A stretch of 64,000 bases of DNA. It comes from Kiritimatiellia bacterium (lineage in GTDB: Bacteria; Verrucomicrobiota; Kiritimatiellia; UBA8416; YA12-FULL-48-11). Shown one piece after another: positions 17,119 through 26,612 of the stretch. Below the pieces are notes generated by a model. That model did not search any database, was not told where the DNA came from, and saw only the letters and a list, made by a program, of their open reading frames with translations. The DNA lies in the NCBI GenBank assembly GCA_028716365.1, contig JAQUPZ010000001.1:1027393-1091392 (forward strand), given 5' to 3'. Both the position numbers and the translations under genes were made by a program. Position 1 is the first letter of the stretch; every line of letters begins with the position of its first letter.

Positions 17119-17562
17119 ATGAGCGTAATCCAGTTATTGAAAGGTAAGGCTAAAACCGTATATAGCATCAAACCTAAAGCTCCTCTTTGTGATTGTTTAA
17201 AACTGTTGAATGATAAACGAATCGGTGCTTTGCTCGTGATAGGCCGACAGGGAAAGCTTGAGGGATTGATCTCGGAAAGGGATGTTTTGCGTACGGCCCA
17301 TAAAACAAAAGGTAAAATGTGTCATATCCCTGTTGAAAAAATCATGACTCCCAGAAAAAAACTTGTCACTGCTGGAAAAGAAAACTCCATCCACGAGGTG
17401 ATGGAAACCATGACAAAAAGGCGGGTCAGGCATCTCCCTATTCTTGATGGGGAAAAAATTATAGGCATTATTTCGATTGGTGATGTGGTTAAAGCGCTCC
17501 TTGATGAAGTTCTCGCTGAGAACAAACAAATGCAGGATTACATATACGGGAAGTACATCTGA
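17119..17562 (+). CDS. CBS domain pair protein
   Basis: I chose ATG 17119 because GGGAG lies six bases upstream; ATG 17113 is in frame and would add two residues. The 147-residue product is little more than two CBS motifs in tandem (about 10-65 and 75-130), with GKLEGLISERDVL and GEKIIGIISIGDVV marking the two repeats. A short helical tail follows. Such stand-alone proteins bind adenine nucleotides and may sense energy charge, but the partner is unknown. It is divergent from the HTH/ExeA pair and convergent with phosphofructokinase. Confidence 0.85.
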   Translation: MSVIQLLKGKAKTVYSIKPKAPLCDCLKLLNDKRIGALLVIGRQGKLEGLISERDVLRTAHKTKGKMCHIPVEKIMTPRKKLVTAGKENSIHEVMETMTKRRVRHLPILDGEKIIGIISIGDVVKALLDEVLAENKQMQDYIYGKYI

Positions 17563-17597
17563 CCGGAGTATCGTTTAAGCATGTAAATTCTGTTTCT

Positions 17598-18875
17598 TCA
17601 GTAATTTCCGCAAAGATCCGGTTGGCCGGTATTATGCAGTACACTTTGCCACAGTGATTCTGTCGGATTAATTTTCTTTCTGGTATGAGTGGCCTTTTTC
17701 ATCGGGACATGGACAAAATGGCCATTCCATAGTCCAACAACCATTGCGGTCTTTCCGGCCATGGCGGCATGAACGGCATTTTCGGACAATCTGAAACAGA
17801 ACACGGAATCATCAGCATTTGCCGGTGCGCTGCGGATGATATATGAGGGGTCAATGTACCGGACATTCACCGGATTTTGTATCTTGGCAAAATGATCGGC
17901 GATGGTCTTTTTCAAAAAAATACCAATGTCACCCAGTTTTTTATTACCTGAAGCATCCGTCCCTTCGACCGGTACAAATTCCTGACCAGCGCCTTCAGCG
18001 ACAACAATAACGGCGTGTGATTTTCTTTTCATGCGATCTTCGAGAAACGAAAACAGATTTTTCATCAAAAAAGGAACCTCAGGCACAAGAACAAGATTGA
18101 CGTCACTTGATGCCAGAGCCGCATAGGCTGCAACAAAACCAGACTCGCGCCCCATCAGTTTTACCAAGCCGATACCGTTACGGACCCCTTTGGCTTCCAT
18201 GTGAACACATGTTATTGGGATTTCGCTCATGGCTACGGCAGTTTCGAAACCGAAAGTCCGTTCAGTGAATGAAATATCATTATCGATAGTCTTGGGTATA
18301 CCTACAACAGCTATTTGAAGGCCCCTGCGTTCTACCTCCTCGGCAATTTTCATGGCACCTCGTTGGGTTCCATCGCCGCCGATTGTAAAGAGGATATTGA
18401 TTTTATGCTCGTGGAGGAAATCCACCATCTTTGCAGGGTCATGATGCCCCCTTGATGTTCCAAGGATTGTACCGCCATGCTTGTGTATATCAGCGACTAA
18501 ATCCGGAGTAAGATCAATTGGCGGATGACTGGGCGAAGTACAGAGACCCTCATAGCCGTATTTAAATCCCGTGATTTTTCTCACACCATAACGATACCAG
18601 ATAACCATGGTAAGTGCGCGGATGACATCATTGAGTCCCGGGCAGAGTCCGCCGCATGTCACGATGCCGGCACGGACAGCGGACGGCTCGAAGAATATTT
18701 TCTGCCGTGGTCCGGCCTGTTCCAGTGCATCAGGAACTCCTTTGCATTTTTTGCAACCGGCCATGGAGGCATCAATCAGTATGGATGAATCATCTGCAAT
18801 GAAGAATGCCTGTCCCTGTGGTGCATCAATCCGGCAGACTCCAAGTGATTTTATGCTGAAATTTTCTTTCGCCAT
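17598..18875 (-). CDS. 6-phosphofructokinase (plant/trypanosome-type clade)
   Basis: A 425-residue protein with VTCGGLCPGLNDVIRA (about 72-87), TIGGDGTQRGA (164-174), GIPKTIDNDISF (182-193) and LMGRESGFVA. It phosphorylates fructose-6-phosphate in glycolysis. The phosphoryl-donor positions are informative. Gly follows GGD (as in ATP enzymes, where PPi enzymes have Asp), but Lys precedes TIDND (as in PPi enzymes, where bacterial ATP enzymes have Gly). The same G/K combination occurs in ATP-dependent trypanosome PFK, so ATP use is the better guess. The N-terminal extension of about 65 residues is usual for this clade. Confidence 0.9.
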   Translation of the reverse strand: MAKENFSIKSLGVCRIDAPQGQAFFIADDSSILIDASMAGCKKCKGVPDALEQAGPRQKIFFEPSAVRAGIVTCGGLCPGLNDVIRALTMVIWYRYGVRKITGFKYGYEGLCTSPSHPPIDLTPDLVADIHKHGGTILGTSRGHHDPAKMVDFLHEHKINILFTIGGDGTQRGAMKIAEEVERRGLQIAVVGIPKTIDNDISFTERTFGFETAVAMSEIPITCVHMEAKGVRNGIGLVKLMGRESGFVAAYAALASSDVNLVLVPEVPFLMKNLFSFLEDRMKRKSHAVIVVAEGAGQEFVPVEGTDASGNKKLGDIGIFLKKTIADHFAKIQNPVNVRYIDPSYIIRSAPANADDSVFCFRLSENAVHAAMAGKTAMVVGLWNGHFVHVPMKKATHTRKKINPTESLWQSVLHNTGQPDLCGNY

Positions 18876-19029
18876 GACGTTATAATGGCAAGAGAATTTG
18901 TTATGTGAAAGGATAAAATCAGAATGAGAAAGCAGTAATATTCATGTAGTTTCTACAATTCTCTTTTTTCCTGCTTGAATTGATCGGCTGTGCGATATAT
19001 GACTCTGCGGCATACACATTAAAGGGGTG

Positions 19030-19641
19030 ATGGTGACGCGAAACGATCATAAGCAGAAAGAAATGGTTAAAGAGGTACCGTTGACTGTCGTTTTTGTCCG
19101 GCATGCGCAGGCTGATCCGAGTAACGGAACCATAGAATTGGGCCCTGCTTTAAGCAGTCTTGGAGAACATCAGGCGGAACGCTTAGCAAGACGATTAGCG
19201 GAAGAAACATTTGTCCATGTTTATTCAAGTGATTTGACTAGAGCCTGGCAGACGACGCAGTTCATTCTGAGATATCAGAACCATTTAACTTGGACAATTT
19301 CGTCTGATATCAGGGAAGTTTCGCATCACCATTTTGCTCCCGGGCGAATTCCTTTGACCCTTTCTGCAAGAAAGAACATGCGGGAGGAACGTATAGCGCT
19401 GGAACGATTTGTTGGCCAGGTGCGTCGTACCCATGTGCCTCGAGAAAGAATCCTGATTGTCTGTCATGGGAATGTGATCCGAAGCATTGTGCCGCTCTTT
19501 GCAGGTCGTCGTCCAGAGAAGGCTGTGATGATGGACATTAACAACACCGGAGTTACAATACTTGACGTATGGCCTTCTGGAGAGGCTGTATTGAAACTTG
19601 TAAATTGCGTAAAACATCTTATTCCGAAACAGGTGACATAA
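19030..19641 (+). CDS. Histidine phosphatase family protein (phosphoglycerate mutase-like)
   Basis: A 203-residue protein from ATG 19030, with AAAGGGG just upstream; in-frame GTG codons flank this ATG and ATG 19063 is a later option. It has the family's catalytic RHA (VRHAQADPSN, nucleophile His), Arg and Glu positions (SSDLTRAWQTTQ), and second His in IVCHGNVIRS. The substrate is unknown; relatives include SixA, phosphoglycerate mutases and cobalamin CobC. Its stop is immediately followed by the gcvT start, so it heads the glycine cleavage operon, an unusual place for this family. Confidence 0.8.
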   Translation: MVTRNDHKQKEMVKEVPLTVVFVRHAQADPSNGTIELGPALSSLGEHQAERLARRLAEETFVHVYSSDLTRAWQTTQFILRYQNHLTWTISSDIREVSHHHFAPGRIPLTLSARKNMREERIALERFVGQVRRTHVPRERILIVCHGNVIRSIVPLFAGRRPEKAVMMDINNTGVTILDVWPSGEAVLKLVNCVKHLIPKQVT

Positions 19642-20748
19642 ATGAACTCTGAATTCAAGAAAACGCCTTTTTATGACATGCACGTTTCTCTTGGCGCTCA
19701 AATGGGACCTTTTGGCGGTTACATGATGCCAATCCGTTACAAAGGTATTATTCAGGAGCATCATGCCTGCAGAAAGGGTGCTGTTCTTTTTGATACATGT
19801 CATATGGGCGAATTTATTGTAAAGGGACGCCGTGCTCTTGCTGACCTGGAAAATATTGTTAGTTGTGATGTTTCCTCCATGGAAACAGGTCAGTGCCGCT
19901 ATGGACTCATGTGTAATGATAAAGGTGGCGTTATTGACGACCTTCTGGTTTACAGGCGCGGAGATGATGAGTTCATGCTCGTTGTTAATGCAGGTACACA
20001 GGACAATGATTTTGCCTGGATACAGTCACATGTCTCATCAGATACATTTGCGGAGAATATTTCAGATAAAACTGCGAAGTTCGATTTACAGGGACCCGGG
20101 TCTGTGAAGATTGTCCAGAAGATCGTGGATGAACCTGTTGCCGATTTGAAATTCTATCATTTCCAGCCCAATACGAGCCATGGAAAGGAAATTATTGTCA
20201 GCCGTACCGGCTATACTGGTGAAATGGGCTTTGAGATTTACAGTGAACCGGAATTGTCTCTGCAATTATGGAACAGGTGTATGGAGCTTGGGGCTGAGCC
20301 GGCAGGATTGGGTGCGAGGGATACGCTTCGTCTTGAAATGGGTATGCCATTGTATGGGCACGAACTCAGCGAGAAACGCAATGCCGCAGAATCAGGATTT
20401 GTACGTGCCATCTCGCAATCAAAGAAATTCATAGGTTCAAAAGTCGTGTTGGATAACTCACAAAAAAAGAATGCACTTGTGGGTATCAATCTTGAAGGAC
20501 GAAGAGCTGCACGTAATGGAGACACCATTCTGGATGAATCTGGCCGTGCTATTGGCGAGGTAACGAGTGGAAGTTTTGCACCTTCTCTTGAAATTGCCAT
20601 AGCAATGGGGTATGTTGAGAATACTTTTAGCAGTCCGGGATGCCGCATTCTGATTCAGACTGTCAGGCAGAATATTCCAGGTGTTGTTTGTGAATTGCCT
20701 TTTTACAAAGGGGCAACAGCAAGAAAAGCAATGAAGAATTTTTGTTGA
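19642..20748 (+). CDS. gcvT: Glycine cleavage system T protein (aminomethyltransferase)
   Basis: A 368-residue protein with the GcvT signature segments: FGGYMMPIRY near the N-terminus, LFDTCHMGEF, CDVSSMETGQ, YTGEMGFEIY and GLGARDTLRLEMGMPLYGHEL. It transfers the methylene carbon from aminomethyl-lipoyl GcvH to THF and releases ammonia. ATG 19642 immediately follows the phosphatase stop. It is the first of four gcv genes in the order T-H-PA-PB. Confidence 0.96.
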   Translation: MNSEFKKTPFYDMHVSLGAQMGPFGGYMMPIRYKGIIQEHHACRKGAVLFDTCHMGEFIVKGRRALADLENIVSCDVSSMETGQCRYGLMCNDKGGVIDDLLVYRRGDDEFMLVVNAGTQDNDFAWIQSHVSSDTFAENISDKTAKFDLQGPGSVKIVQKIVDEPVADLKFYHFQPNTSHGKEIIVSRTGYTGEMGFEIYSEPELSLQLWNRCMELGAEPAGLGARDTLRLEMGMPLYGHELSEKRNAAESGFVRAISQSKKFIGSKVVLDNSQKKNALVGINLEGRRAARNGDTILDESGRAIGEVTSGSFAPSLEIAIAMGYVENTFSSPGCRILIQTVRQNIPGVVCELPFYKGATARKAMKNFC

Positions 20749-20770
20749 ATTATGGAAAGAAGAGGATGAA

Positions 20771-21151
20771 ATGAGCCCTGAAGACAGAAAATATACCAAG
20801 ACGCATGAATGGATAAAAATTGAAGGTAACATTGCGGTGATAGGCATTACAGATCATGCCCAGAAAGCGTTAGGCGATATTACTTTCATAGAATTACCTG
20901 CCATTGGCAAGGTTGTGGCGCAGGGACAGGAATGCGGTGTTATTGAATCGGTTAAAGCCGCAAGCGATATTTATGCCCCGGCTTCCGGCAAGGTTGCCGA
21001 AGTAAACAGTCTTGTTGTCGAAAAACCTGAGACGGTAAATCAAGATGCGTATGGAAAAGGATGGATGTTTAAATTGTTTGATTTTGATGCAGGCCAGGTA
21101 AGTACCTTGCTGGGTGCAAAGGAGTATGATCAGACTGTCGGGCAGGAATAA
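20771..21151 (+). CDS. gcvH: Glycine cleavage system H protein
   Basis: A 126-residue lipoyl carrier. The lipoylated lysine is Lys62 in GVIESVKAASDIYAP. The opening KYTKTHEWIKIEG and GITDHAQKALGDI segments are typical. The start is supported by an AGAGGATG ribosome-binding site. It shuttles the aminomethyl group among the P, T and L proteins. The stop overlaps the gcvPA start by one base. Confidence 0.97.
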   Translation: MSPEDRKYTKTHEWIKIEGNIAVIGITDHAQKALGDITFIELPAIGKVVAQGQECGVIESVKAASDIYAPASGKVAEVNSLVVEKPETVNQDAYGKGWMFKLFDFDAGQVSTLLGAKEYDQTVGQE

Positions 21152-22488
21152 TGAGTTACATTGCCAATACTTCCGAACAGAGAAAACAGATGCTCGCAGC
21201 TTGCGGGGTATCTTCGATTGAGGAACTTTTTTCGGATATTCCAGTATCGCTGAGGCCGAAATCGTTCAACCTGCCGCGTGCCAGATCCGAAATGGAAGTT
21301 TTCAACCTGCTTGAAAGTATTGCATTGCGAAACTATTCCCATCTCACAAATTTTATTGGCGGCGGGTTCTATGATCATTTTATTCCGGCCGCGGTTGATG
21401 CAATTGTGTCGAGAAGTGAATTTTACACGGCGTATACGCCTTATCAACCGGAGCTTTCTCAGGGAACCCTGCAGGCAATATACGAATACCAGACACATAT
21501 CTGCCGACTGACAGGTATGGAGGTGACTAATGCTTCTGTGTATGACGGCGGAACTGCCCTGTATGAAGCCTGCCAAATGGCTCTGCATGCGACGGGCAGA
21601 GGCAGGATTGTCATGGACAGCGGTGTAAATCCTGTTTACCGGACGATGCTATATTCCTATACCGCCAATCTCTCGATTGATTTTGCTGAAGTATCGGTGA
21701 CGCATGGCCAAAGTGACAGGGCGCGTATTTTTGAGAAACTGGATGACAATACCGCTGCGGTTATTCTTCAAAATCCCAACTTCTTCGGAGTCATTGATGA
21801 TCATAGCGATATTGTGGAGCATTGTCATAAACGCGGTATACTTGTTATCCAGTCAGTATATCCTGTTGCCATGTCTTTGTTAAAGACGCCAGGCGAAATC
21901 GGGGTTGATATTGCAACTGGCGAAGGACAGTCGCTTGGTATTCCTTTGAGTTTTGGTGGTCCTTACCTCGGATTCATGGCCACAACGAAGGCGCTTGTTC
22001 GCAAAATGCCAGGCAGATTGGTCGGCAGGACTGTTGATCATAACGGCAGGGAGGCATTTGTTCTGACTCTCCAGGCACGTGAACAGCATATTCGCCGGGA
22101 GAAAGCGACATCGAATATATGCTCAAACGAGGCTCTTTGTGCACTGAGGGCGAGTATTTATCTCGGGCTCCTTGGCAGGGAAGGCCTCAAGGAAGTAGCT
22201 AGACTGTGTTATGCCAAAACCAGATATGCGATGAAACGCTTCAAAGAGATTCCCAGAGTGAAGGTGATGGAATCAAGTCCGACTTTTAATGAATTTACTG
22301 TAATGCTTCCAATCAATGCAGGAGAACTGGCCGGGATGATGGTGGAGCGCGGGATTGCACCGGGACTTCCGCTGGGACGTTTTTATAAAGGCATGGGTCC
22401 TTATCTTCTGGTTGGTGTAACAGAGAAAAGAACAAAACATGAAATCGGTGTTTTTGCCGAGGCTTTGGAGGATGTATTGTGTCATTAA
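21151..22488 (+). CDS. gcvPA: Glycine dehydrogenase (decarboxylating) subunit 1
   Basis: A 445-residue N-terminal half of a split P protein. It has MSYIANTSEQRKQML, NFIGGGFYDHFIPAAV, YTPYQPELSQGTLQ, and QNPNFFGVIDD. This half lacks the PLP lysine, which is on subunit 2. Splitting into PA and PB is common in Firmicutes, thermophiles and several other phyla. The start overlaps the gcvH stop and has AGGA upstream. Confidence 0.96.
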   Translation: MSYIANTSEQRKQMLAACGVSSIEELFSDIPVSLRPKSFNLPRARSEMEVFNLLESIALRNYSHLTNFIGGGFYDHFIPAAVDAIVSRSEFYTAYTPYQPELSQGTLQAIYEYQTHICRLTGMEVTNASVYDGGTALYEACQMALHATGRGRIVMDSGVNPVYRTMLYSYTANLSIDFAEVSVTHGQSDRARIFEKLDDNTAAVILQNPNFFGVIDDHSDIVEHCHKRGILVIQSVYPVAMSLLKTPGEIGVDIATGEGQSLGIPLSFGGPYLGFMATTKALVRKMPGRLVGRTVDHNGREAFVLTLQAREQHIRREKATSNICSNEALCALRASIYLGLLGREGLKEVARLCYAKTRYAMKRFKEIPRVKVMESSPTFNEFTVMLPINAGELAGMMVERGIAPGLPLGRFYKGMGPYLLVGVTEKRTKHEIGVFAEALEDVLCH

Positions 22489-23930
22489 TTTTCCAGAAAT
22501 CTCAGCCAGGCAGGAAGGGTGTCAGTCTGCCAAAGTGTGACGTGCCTGATATGCCTGTTATTCCAGAGAAATATCGTCGAGGTTCTGATGCGAAACTGTG
22601 TGAACTTTCAGAGTTGGATGTGGTCCGCCATTTTACCGGATTGTCCAGGAAAAATTTTGGAGTTGATACGGGATTCTATCCGCTGGGTTCATGTACAATG
22701 AAGTATAATCCCAAGATTCTTGAAAAAATTGCCCAGATGAAGGGATTTGCCGAACTGCATCCGTTTCTCCCTCAACTTCGATATGGTGGTATGTTGACAC
22801 AGGGCGCATTGGTGGTGCTTTATGAACTTGAGAGGCTTCTTTGTGAAATTGCCGGTATGAACGCGTTTACGCTTCAACCGCTTGCGGGCGCGCACGGTGA
22901 ATTGACAGGAATGATGCTGATAGCTGCATATCATCGCGACAGGGGATCGAAGAAGGATGAAGTTCTTGTTCCGGATGAATCGCATGGAACTAATCCGTCA
23001 AGTGCGGCAATTGCCGGTTTCAAGACACGATCGGTACCTACGGACCATAAGGACGGCATGCTTGATGTTATGGCGCTGGAGGCAATGATAACCAACCGGA
23101 CTGCCGCCATAATGCTCACCAATCCGAACACATTGGGTATTTTTAACAGCAAGATTGAGCAGGTTGTAAAAATTGCGCACAGTCGTGATGCGCTGGTTTA
23201 CTATGATGGGGCGAACCTTAATGCTGTCCTTGGCAAGTTTCGTCCGGGTGATGCTGGTATAGATGTGATGCACATCAATCTGCATAAGACATTTGCCACG
23301 CCGCATGGCGGCGGTGGACCAGGCGCTGGTCCGGTCGGAGTGCAGAAACACCTTGTTGATTATCTTCCGATTTCCAGGGTGGTTAAGCGCAAGGATAATA
23401 CTTATACACTGGATTACGATTATCCAAAATCCATCGGGTACATTGCGCCATTTTACGGAAATTTCTCTGTTTGCCTCAAGGCGTATGCATATATTCTTTT
23501 GCTTGGCGCCGAAGGGTTGATCGAAGTAAGTGAAAACGCAGTGTTAAATGCCAATTATGTGTTGAATGCTTTAAAAGGTGTTTATGACGTGCCCTTTAAT
23601 AAAACCTGTATGCATGAATGTGTGCTTTCTGCACAAAAACAGAACCAGTATGGAGTTCATGCATTAGATATTGCAAAGGCGTTGATCGACGAGGGATTCC
23701 ATCCTCCGACAATTTATTTTCCGCTGATCGTGAAAGAAGCGATGATGATTGAACCCACGGAGTCGGAAAGCAGGGAAACGCTGGATGCTTTTATTGCCGC
23801 CATGAAAAGGATCGCCGAGAATGCCGAAAAATCTCCCGAAAAGGTCTGCTCTGCGCCAGTCTCCACGCCTGTCAGCCGTCCCGATGAAGTCAAAGCGGCA
23901 AAAGACATGGACTTTAATTTTCGGGGATAG
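22479..23930 (+). CDS. gcvPB: Glycine dehydrogenase (decarboxylating) subunit 2
   Basis: A 483-residue PLP-binding half. The PLP lysine lies in INLHKTFATPHGGGGPG, and FYPLGSCTMKYNPK and PDESHGTNPSSAA are diagnostic. The start is a GTG at 22479 inside the end of gcvPA, with GGAGG six bases upstream. With PA it decarboxylates glycine and loads the aminomethyl group onto GcvH. No dihydrolipoamide dehydrogenase (L protein) gene is in the window. Confidence 0.96.
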   Translation: MSLIFQKSQPGRKGVSLPKCDVPDMPVIPEKYRRGSDAKLCELSELDVVRHFTGLSRKNFGVDTGFYPLGSCTMKYNPKILEKIAQMKGFAELHPFLPQLRYGGMLTQGALVVLYELERLLCEIAGMNAFTLQPLAGAHGELTGMMLIAAYHRDRGSKKDEVLVPDESHGTNPSSAAIAGFKTRSVPTDHKDGMLDVMALEAMITNRTAAIMLTNPNTLGIFNSKIEQVVKIAHSRDALVYYDGANLNAVLGKFRPGDAGIDVMHINLHKTFATPHGGGGPGAGPVGVQKHLVDYLPISRVVKRKDNTYTLDYDYPKSIGYIAPFYGNFSVCLKAYAYILLLGAEGLIEVSENAVLNANYVLNALKGVYDVPFNKTCMHECVLSAQKQNQYGVHALDIAKALIDEGFHPPTIYFPLIVKEAMMIEPTESESRETLDAFIAAMKRIAENAEKSPEKVCSAPVSTPVSRPDEVKAAKDMDFNFRG

Positions 23931-24004
23931 CAAAAGTCAGTATTCAGGATCCATGTAGCATATGCCGTTATTTTGCGACTTCATTCTGAATTCTCTTCTT
24001 AGAA

Positions 24005-25405
24005 CTATTCGGCTCCATCCCAGCAATAAGTACAGACTTTTTCCTTTGGTAGACCGATCGCCGCAACAAGGTCGTCAAGCTTTTGATATTTCAAAGAGGT
24101 CAGATTCAATCTTTTGCGGATTTTTTCCACCATCGCGCAATGCTTTTCGGAACAGGGATTGGCATATTCCTTGAGGTTTTTGACGTCATCACCCTCGATT
24201 TCATTTATGGCCTTTCTGCCTGCGAGATCAAGTATTGAGTTTGATCTTGAAAAGTTGAGAAACTTGCAGCCATAAACCAGTGGAGGACATGCGGGGCGCA
24301 TATGGATTTCCTTGGCGCCATAGTCGTAGAGCCTTTTTATTATATCCTTTAGTTGAGTACCTCGCACGATGGAATCCTCGCAAAAAAGCATCTTTTTACC
24401 GGTGATGAGTTCCTTTATGGGAATAAGTTTCATACGGGCGACAAGATTCCTGATCGATTGTTCTTGAGGCATGAAACTCCGCGGCCATGTAGGTGTGTAT
24501 TTGACAAAAGGTCTCTGGTAAGGAATTTTTGACTCATTGGCATAGCCGATTGCATGTCCTGTTCCGGAATCAGGAATACCCGCGACTAGATCGAGGGAAA
24601 TTTTATCATTTTTTGCAAGTGCAGCACCACACCTGTTTCTACTTGCTTCGACATTTATGCCTTCATAGTCCGACGCCGGATAACCATAATAGACCCAGAG
24701 GAATGAACATATCTGCATTTTCTTGAGAGGTGGTTTTTTCTGTTCGATGCCATCCTCCGAGATAAGAACGATTTCACCTGGCCCAAGGTCTCTAATAGTT
24801 TCGAAATCAAGGTTCGGGAATGCACAGGTTTCCAGTGTGGCGGCGTAAGCACCCTTTTTTCCTCCAAGGATGACAGGTGTCCTGCCCAAGCTGTCCCGCG
24901 CCGCATAAATGCCTTTTTTCGTAAGAAGCAGCATTGAACATGAACCCTCAATGGTGTCCTGTGCATTACGGATTCCGTCTTCGAAATTTGCTTCCTGATT
25001 GATCAATGTGGCAACGAGTTCGGTCGGATTTATTTCGCCGCCGCTCATTTCGGAAAAGTGGGTAGTTCTTCTAGAAAAGGCCTTGGAGGCAAGTTTTTCT
25101 GCGTTCTGTACAACACCGACAGTGACGATCGCATAGGTTCCAAAGTGCGATCCAATGAGAAGAGGCTGGTCCTCGTAATCGCTGATTACACCGATACCCT
25201 GTTTCCCCTTCATTTTGACTACATCAGAGTCGAATTTGGATCTGAATTGTGCATTTGTGATGTCATGTATAAATCGGGTGAATCCCTTTTCATCCATGAC
25301 TGCCATACCGCCACGTTTAGTGCCTAGATGAGAATGATAATCAGTCCCAAAGAACAGGTCATTTACACAATCAGACTTTGAAACTACCCCAAAGAAACCG
25401 CCCAT
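24005..25405 (-). CDS. Amidophosphoribosyltransferase-like protein lacking the N-terminal nucleophile Cys
   Basis: I start the gene at ATG 25405 because GGGGG lies six bases upstream; an upstream start would add eleven unlikely residues. The 466-residue product begins MGGFFGVVSKSDC. Classical PurF begins (after processing) with Cys, as in CGI(V/F)GI; here that residue is Gly. The PRPP loop is kept (FCEDSIVRGTQ). So are Cys residues in the usual Fe-S positions (QICSFLWVYYG, a mid-protein Cys, and CTYCWDG at the C-terminus). It may use free ammonia or have another role. I remember similar proteins in Bacteroidetes but cannot check. It lies downstream of a ferredoxin gene on the same strand. Confidence 0.85.
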   Translation of the reverse strand: MGGFFGVVSKSDCVNDLFFGTDYHSHLGTKRGGMAVMDEKGFTRFIHDITNAQFRSKFDSDVVKMKGKQGIGVISDYEDQPLLIGSHFGTYAIVTVGVVQNAEKLASKAFSRRTTHFSEMSGGEINPTELVATLINQEANFEDGIRNAQDTIEGSCSMLLLTKKGIYAARDSLGRTPVILGGKKGAYAATLETCAFPNLDFETIRDLGPGEIVLISEDGIEQKKPPLKKMQICSFLWVYYGYPASDYEGINVEASRNRCGAALAKNDKISLDLVAGIPDSGTGHAIGYANESKIPYQRPFVKYTPTWPRSFMPQEQSIRNLVARMKLIPIKELITGKKMLFCEDSIVRGTQLKDIIKRLYDYGAKEIHMRPACPPLVYGCKFLNFSRSNSILDLAGRKAINEIEGDDVKNLKEYANPCSEKHCAMVEKIRKRLNLTSLKYQKLDDLVAAIGLPKEKVCTYCWDGAE

Positions 25406-25551
25406 TTTATCCCCCAAACGCGGCAGAGCCGCACTCAAATTTATGTTTATTGATTTTGCAGAAGGAGTTTTATGATTTATATCTGTTAATTACCAAAACT
25501 TTCTTATGAATGCTTCCTGGATATAGATGGTATTGTTCAAGCCATCTGGAA

Positions 25552-25740
25552 TCAATTCTCCAGTTTGATTGCTTCGACAGGACATGACTGAGCTGCTTCT
25601 TTACAGTCCTCTATGGCATCAGTAGGTACCTCATTTACGATTACGACCGCCACATCTTCTCCCATTTTAAATACTGATGGACACTCATCGGTACAAAGTC
25701 CACAGCCGATACAAGTTTTCTTGTCTACAATAGCTTTCAT
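25552..25740 (-). CDS. Single-cluster ferredoxin
   Basis: I chose ATG 25740 (second of two adjacent ATGs), with GGAG five bases upstream, giving 62 residues. Cluster ligands are Cys10, Cys13, Cys16 and Cys53 (CIGCGLC and SCPVEAI). Cys20 and Cys46 are placed to form the disulfide known in Desulfovibrio gigas-type monocluster ferredoxins. It is a small cytoplasmic electron carrier. The gene precedes the PurF-like gene, separated by about 150 bases with no gene. Confidence 0.9.
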   Translation of the reverse strand: MKAIVDKKTCIGCGLCTDECPSVFKMGEDVAVVIVNEVPTDAIEDCKEAAQSCPVEAIKLEN

Positions 25741-25780
25741 CATGTCTCCTGCACTCTTAAGTTGAATCAAATGATCACTG

Positions 25781-25792
25781 TTACATATGTAA
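25781..25792. promoter_or_regulatory. Perfect 12-base palindrome upstream of the ferredoxin gene
   Basis: TTACATATGTAA, flanked on both sides by direct copies of ATCACTG, lies about 40 bases before the ferredoxin start in the region shared with divergent ruvA. It is a candidate operator; no regulator can be named. Confidence 0.3.
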
Positions 25793-25975
25793 TCACTGGG
25801 TTACAGTTTCATCAGGACGTATATCAAACTATCTCAATAATACCTTGTTTGTCAAACTGAATTCCGGACGCGGAGTAATTGAACGCTTGATATTCTGGGT
25901 ACGAAAAGGTAAGACTGCCACAAAATGATAAAAATTCTAAATTCTTGATTCTGTAGTTCTGGATGTTGGTATTCT

Positions 25976-26581
25976 ATGATCACTTTTCTGGAAGGTAAGC
26001 TTGTCGAAAAACAACCGACGCGAATTGTGATTGATGTAAATGGCGTAGGCTACGAGGTCTTCATCCCCCTCAGCAGTTATGACCGTTTACCGGCGGTAAA
26101 CGAAGTGGTCAAGGTGCTTACTTATGATCATGTCAGGGAAGATGCCCATCTATTGTTTGGTTTTGTTACAGATGCTGAACGCAAGATGTTTATTATGCTT
26201 ATGAGCGTTAGTGGTATAGGTCCAAAACTGGCAATGAGTGTGCTGAGCGGTATGTCTGTAAAAGAGATCAAATTGGCGGTTATTAGTGGTGATGTTAAAC
26301 GTTTGAGTTCCATTTCAGGAATTGGGCGGAAAACGGCCGAACGTATGATCGTCGAATTACGCCATAAAATCGGGGAGGCAGATGCGTTGGAGGTCGTTGC
26401 CGGGGCTGAAGAGTTGCCGGAAGATGATATGAAAATACGGGATGCAATTATGGCATTGATTGCATTGGGATATAAGCAGACTGATGCGCGGAAAATGGTG
26501 ATGAATATGCTCCGAGGTAAAGATACCAGTAGCATGACAGTTGAAGAAATTGTTAAAAAAGCCCTGGGAACAGCAGGATGA
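25976..26581 (+). CDS. ruvA: Holliday junction branch migration protein RuvA
   Basis: A 201-residue protein with the N-terminal OB-fold ([32 protein letters not shown]), two helix-hairpin-helix segments ([13 protein letters not shown] and [16 protein letters not shown]) and a C-terminal domain III that contacts RuvB. It forms tetramers on four-way junctions. ruvB follows after 31 bases. No ruvC is present in the window. Confidence 0.97.
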   Translation: MITFLEGKLVEKQPTRIVIDVNGVGYEVFIPLSSYDRLPAVNEVVKVLTYDHVREDAHLLFGFVTDAERKMFIMLMSVSGIGPKLAMSVLSGMSVKEIKLAVISGDVKRLSSISGIGRKTAERMIVELRHKIGEADALEVVAGAEELPEDDMKIRDAIMALIALGYKQTDARKMVMNMLRGKDTSSMTVEEIVKKALGTAG

Positions 26582-26612
26582 AAAAATATTTTTGATCAAA
26601 TTGAAAGAAAAT

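Noticed and set aside
18876..19029. Glycine riboswitch ahead of the gcv operon
   Set aside because: The region is too short for the tandem aptamer and lacks its conserved strings.
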